In this document: positions 47,972 to 52,370 of the stretch, in pieces
Layout: each line of letters opens with the position of its first letter
How positions within the stretch are numbered: position 1 is the first letter of the stretch
Assembly (NCBI GenBank): GCA_048213135.1
Contig: PS015098.1
Coordinates: forward strand, 1-52,370
Source of the DNA: Reclinomonas americana ATCC 50394
Taxonomy: Eukaryota > Jakobida > Jakobea > Jakobida
Length of the DNA: 52,370 nucleotides
Direction of reading: 5' to 3'
The notes under the pieces: generated by a model
What the model was told of the DNA's origin: nothing
Seen by the model: only the letters and a program-made list of their open reading frames with translations
The model's database searches: none
Made by a program: the position numbers and the translations under genes

Positions 47972-50900
47972 GNNNNNNNNNNNNNNNNNNNNNNNNNNNN
48001 NNNNNNNNNNNNNNNNNNNNNNNNNNNNNNNNNNNNNNNNNNNNNNNNNNNNNNNNNNNNNNNNNNNNNNNNNNNNNNNNNNNNNNNNNNNNNNNNNNNN
48101 NNNNNNNNNNNNNNNNNNNNNNNNNNNNNNNNNNNNNNNNNNNNNNNNNNNNNNNNNNNNNNNNNNNNNNNNNNNNNNNNNNNNNNNNNNNNNNNNNNNN
48201 NNNNNNNNNNNNNNNNNNNNNNNNNNNNNNNNNNNNNNNNNNNNNNNNNNNNNNNNNNNNNNNNNNNNNNNNNNNNNNNNNNNNNNNNNNNNNNNNNNNN
48301 NNNNNNNNNNNNNNNNNNNNNNNNNNNNNNNNNNNNNNNNNNNNNNNNNNNNNNNNNNNNNNNNNNNNNNNNNNNNNNNNNNNNNNNNNNNNNNNNNNNN
48401 NNNNNNNNNNNNNNNNNNNNNNNNNNNNNNNNNNNNNNNNNNNNNNNNNNNNNNNNNNNNNNNNNNNNNNNNNNNNNNNNNNNNNNNNNNNNNNNNNNNN
48501 NNNNNNNNNNNTCAAGTATATAGTTGGTAGCTTATGCGGTACCGGTTGACGAGCGCGATTGACTGACTCATATGCGTGGGTACACCACCTGCCTCAGATG
48601 CTTCAGTTGGCTGAAAGCGCGTTGGGCAAAGCCTGTAAATGTGGCTTGCTTCCCTCCACGATAGGGGACTTCCGCAAAAAATTGCATTCTGACGACGCCG
48701 CAAAGCTCAATCGCAGAGGCGATGTGTTTTTTGGTGAGTGTGGTCTTGATGGCGGGGAATTGATGGTGCACGAAGGCTGGGCGTGTTGACTACGACATTG
48801 ACTTTGCATGCAGTGATGAGGAACAACAAGTGCTTGCTTGACGCATTGTCAGAAAAAAGCAAGCTTGAGTCTCTCGTGGATCTGTGCTACTTCAGGTGCC
48901 AGCTTCTCGACTGTGCGCGTAGGGGGGAACGTACGCGTGGTCTTTCCACAGCAACTAAGCTGAGTGTGGTGGCGGTGCTCTATCGTGTTGAGACGAGCCT
49001 GCGCCTTTTAGGCGTTGATGGCAACAACCGTAAAAGCATTAATCTTCCGGAGCGCTACTCGGGGCACAGCTCCTCTCATGCAGATGAATTCTGTGTCTTG
49101 TGCCTGAAAAGTTTCGTGTCGCAAGTACTAGTACTGTGCGTTCTGGTCTGTCTAAAGTTGCCTTACATTTGTTGTGTATTCATGCACGTGCACGCAGGCG
49201 TTAAAACGCTCATTGACAGCCACTCGTGGTCGGACTTTCTGCTATCGTTGCGCTACGTGGATGTAGTTTTGTTGAGCTGCCCACTGATTCTCAAGTCCGT
49301 TTGTTGCCCGACGCAGTCGATTGATCTTTGACGAAGAAGAAAGCTACGCCACTGGCCCGAGCGTTGTCGGATCTCTCCTGCAGACGGGACAAGCAGTGGG
49401 TCGAAGACCAAAACCCACTACGACTTCAGCTGCCTCGCCGTTCACGGCAAAACTCCTGTGCCGTGAATGTGAAAAATATCGCTCCGACAATTGCGAGAGT
49501 CCTCTGGGTGCTGCTTTCGCGCAGCTCCGGCAAACGTTCGGCCTGAATGCGGTGAAAAGGTCTGCATGTTTTGATGCTCGTATGACTACTCTTTTTTCTT
49601 TGCTAACGTCGACCGTCGTGATACGGCATCGAGAGTCGCGCTGGACTACCTGATTCTGTCGACCGCATTCCTGGAGCAATTACTGGACCCGGTCAACACG
49701 TTTGGTGACGGGCTGCAGACAGACTGTTTTGGGCTCGCATCAGCTCTCCGCGGGCGTCTGTGCCCTCCTGTCGGTGGCTCCTCTTCCGACCCCCTGCCCG
49801 ATCCACCATTCGTCACCGGCCTCTTTTATTGGCATCCGATTCCGAACATTGCTCTGTTCCAAAAGCTGGTGCAGCTGGTGTTCACCATGCCCTACCCACT
49901 TCCTGTTTTGCCACTGCATGTCTTGTTGGCAACCCCGAAGACCACAGTCAACTTCCATCCAAGAATGCCGTCAGCTACACCTGCCTGGAAGAGTACCTTT
50001 TTGGTACTCCACGCTGGTGCGCTCTCGATATTTGTGGTGTCTCAGGTAAATTACAAATCTGGATTGGAAGCAAGAAGCCTTTCGCCTGAACTTGACGTCA
50101 CAGGAGATTTATCAGGAGATCAACCGCTCTGACACGCAGACGTTGAAACCATATTCCGATGGAGTCCGGTGGCTGAATGCAAGTACTGAGGAAAATATTG
50201 ACATCTCCTTCGCCGACAAGTCAAGAGCCTTCCCCCTTGAAGTGGCCAAGGAGTTGCTGAAATTGCTGCGCTTGTTGCGTCTTCTCGTCCTTTTAACATC
50301 GCGTGGCCACTTCAGTTTCTACGTTGTTGAATCATTGTCTGTCATCCAGCAACGCGATTGTTCCGGTCCCGCAGCCCGCGGCCGGGCCCTGTCCGGATCC
50401 GCCGGAAGATCTTTTGTTTGGGCGCCTTCAGCACTCTGGCGAACATCGCTTGAACATCCATCCGGCTCGATGGCTGGCATGGTATGAGGAGATTCTGATT
50501 CGTTGGCCGATCGCTCAGAAAAGTGCCAAGTTCGCGGAGCATGTAACATGCTTGGCGAGTCTCGTCGTATCTCGTCCCCGTGCTCGATACATGTCGTCTC
50601 ACACACTGTTTATGCAGATGGACGGCATTAGAGAAAGACTTGATGTTGGGGTACACTTTGACATACCGACCCAGAGAGATACGGATCCATGTAGTGACTT
50701 ACTTGAAACCGTCGAGCAAGTGGATGAGGTTTGACGCGTGTGATGCTCTTCGACATGCGGCTCGTGTGTCTTTCATCGCTGACGTATCGTCTCCCCCAAC
50801 AGCGTCTGGGCTACATCAGGTTGATCAGATCGTGGCGAGATGCTTCTGGTGGCGCACATGTGTGAAGTCCTAGATTCCAAATGCGTCTTCGAATTCCTCA

Positions 50901-51900
50901 CTACTGTCGCACAGCTGTCGGCGACGATCGCGAACTGCGCATGCGTTACTGCTCGCTCGTCTGTGACGCAATGCCAACGTTCGAATTCACAAACTTAGTC
51001 GCTGCGGAGTGTGCAGATTACTGTACAAGTCTCCTCAAACTTCATTTTTTAACCCAGGTGAGCAATCTGAGCACTTGCTTAAGCTTCTGATCGACAACGA
51101 GCTGCTTGTTTGGCTGACACTAACAATAGGACAATGTGCATCAACTTCTTTGGCACTCTGCGCTATTGCGGCGTGCATTTGACCACTGCGTTGTGGCTGG
51201 CGACCAATGGCACAAAAGTCGCCGTCGCTGCCGGAAGGCTCTCTGTCGTGTTGCAAAACGCTTAAAGAGACAGCGATCACCGACCAGCGTCGTATTTCGC
51301 GCGATGCTCTGCTTTTGCTTGCGGTGTTGCGACCCAGATGAGCCCACGCGTAGATGCACGTATCCTTTGCCAAAGGAGGGATCGCAGGCACGTCGATTGT
51401 TTGACTTGCTCACAAGTGGTTGTCGTGTGTATGTACTGAATCTTGCCGCCCACAGATCATAGAGACTGAGGAGAACAAACACGAGATTCATGTCGTACGC
51501 TGTCTGTTGCAAAAATTGCGACGATGGTATGCCTTGTGGCGCCGGCGATCCAACAGCGAAGATCCGATGACGGACAAGCCGGTATGTCATGTGCATCTCT
51601 CGCAATAATGACCGAAGTCTGAGCGTGTTTGGGCCGGCATGCGCAGCTTCAGATATCACCACTTTATATCCAACTCCGACTGCACGAGCATCCTGCTTCT
51701 GGGCGCAACTTGGAGCAACTGTTGGAGCAGGTGTTTCTTTTACCGCGTCTGTGTGCTAAGTTGTCGTTCACTTGCCCACTGCGTTTCGATACAGGTTTTC
51801 GAGTTCTTCACGGACTGCAGGTGCACAATCAAGTGACCAGTTTGTTCTGTGTGGCAGCGTGAGTTGCACTGGTCCTCTCAATGTATACTTTCGAATTGTG
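47806..51900 (+). CDS. Probable multi-exon gene of unknown function
   Basis: A first exon (47806-47851, MSAGPSNTDTDAGAS) with a GTGAGT donor leads into a GT repeat and a 539-base gap. Exon-like blocks then follow: 48600-48726 (MLQLAESALGKACKCGLLPS), a block from about 48816 (NNKCLLDALSEKSKLESLVDLC), SHSWSDFLLS ending 49246, RLIFDEEESYATG from 49317, STAFLEQLLDPVNTFGDGL (about 49655), RWLAWYEEILIRW (about 50470), FEFTNLVAAECADYC (about 50970), HQLLWHSALLRRAFDH (from 51130) and RCLLQKLRRWYALW (about 51500). The intron 49247-49316 has a GTTGCG donor in phase, and 51060-51129 has a branch-like ACTAAC before its acceptor. The blocks are helical with several Cys pairs. No family is recognised, and some junctions are unresolved, so the span could hold two genes or a decayed one. 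Confidence 0.4.
47862..47972. repeat. (GT)n microsatellite
   Basis: GT run with two TATG interruptions ending at gap 47973-48511. Confidence 0.95.
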
Positions 51901-52043
51901 AGGGAATAGTGGGCTGATTGTAGACTGTAGAGCTTCCACCACAAGGCAGATGTTAGGAGAGGAGAGGCATGATAGAGTTGATCACTGCGTTGACACATGA
52001 ACAACTGCACATGCGACTGCTTATAGACTGTATCCCTCTCTCA

Positions 52044-52165
52044 CTGTGTGGCCACCGGTCAGTGGCCGTCACAGTGTTTAAACATGTTGTTGGTGTTGTT
52101 GTTGTCATTGTTGTCGCAGCAGTGATTGCAAGCACTGTGACAGCCACTGACCGGTGGCCGCACAG
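52044..52165. repeat. 33-base near-perfect inverted repeat with 56-base loop
   Basis: The arm 52044-52076 and the arm 52133-52165 are reverse complements except at two positions (core GGCCACCGGTCAGTGGCC). The loop is rich in TTG triplets. It could fold as a hairpin in DNA or RNA. Confidence 0.9.
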
Positions 52166-52370
52166 CGAGAAACAAGAGTACTGATCATGAGGGTTGTAGA
52201 CGACGTTAACCAGATGTACAAACACAGTGTACCATCATCAGCGACAACTACTCAACTACACCTCAGCTCCTTCCCGGACTACTTGCACATTGCCTGGCTT
52301 CGTTGGGTTTTCCTATGTGTTCTGACACCAACACCTCTTGCTATCTAACAACAACAAATTCATTCACCAA

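Noticed and set aside
49560-49650. Possible in-frame TGA recoding between CGEKVCMF and CSYDYSFFF
   Set aside because: An unrecognised short intron explains it equally well, and no selenocysteine-type element was seen.

Overview
This window is a draft-assembly scaffold from an intron-rich nuclear eukaryotic genome, most likely a flagellated protist or early-branching opisthokont relative; the sequence does not fix the species. The evidence is the presence of spliceosomal introns in every recognisable gene, a eukaryotic tRNA-Gly, an importin-7/8-type karyopherin, a cytosolic Hsp70, a mitochondrial trifunctional-enzyme beta subunit, a RING/B-box protein and a ciliary planar-polarity effector of the Fuzzy (FUZ) family. 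The last implies cilia or flagella. Dinucleotide microsatellites and intronic minisatellites are abundant. Introns are pyrimidine-rich on the transcribed gene's sense strand, which helps to orient contigs.

Layout. 1-2100: no gene supported. 2100-2943 (+): an unknown gene ending in a coiled coil. 2515-10215 and 10376-16590: two units of a tandem segmental duplication, each with an importin-7/8-like gene. Unit 1 is scrambled because two contigs lie flipped in place, and it carries about 1.4 kb of extra sequence that may be a mobile element. Unit 2 is continuous on the minus strand. 16519-18087 (-): Ala/Ser/Pro-rich tail-anchored protein. 18166-19021 (-): 5' part of an Hsp70 gene cut off by a gap. 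19326-24113 (-): WD-repeat protein, divergent from an unknown gene at 24571 (+) across a promoter with paired E2F-like sites. 25441-29432: HADHB-type thiolase with its first exons on a flipped contig. 29548-30249 (-): OAS/CD-NTase-like nucleotidyltransferase. 30742-35647: FUZ, its first exon also on a flipped contig, which carries the tRNA-Gly too. 35740-40032 (-): RING/B-box/coiled-coil protein with tiny symmetric exons. 40462-44058 (+): acetyl-CoA acetyltransferase. 44479-45517 (+): unknown protein. 45520-47800: repeats, no convincing gene. 47806-51900 (+): probable multi-exon gene of unknown function. 52044-52165: a long near-perfect inverted repeat.

Nothing suggests a coordinated operon. 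Functional links are limited to two thiolases of lipid/ketone metabolism about 11 kb apart. The two most notable observations are a recurrent non-standard 5' splice site, GTTGCG, supported by phase-consistent splicing at ten positions in seven gene families, and systematic contig inversion that would make automatic gene models here wrong.
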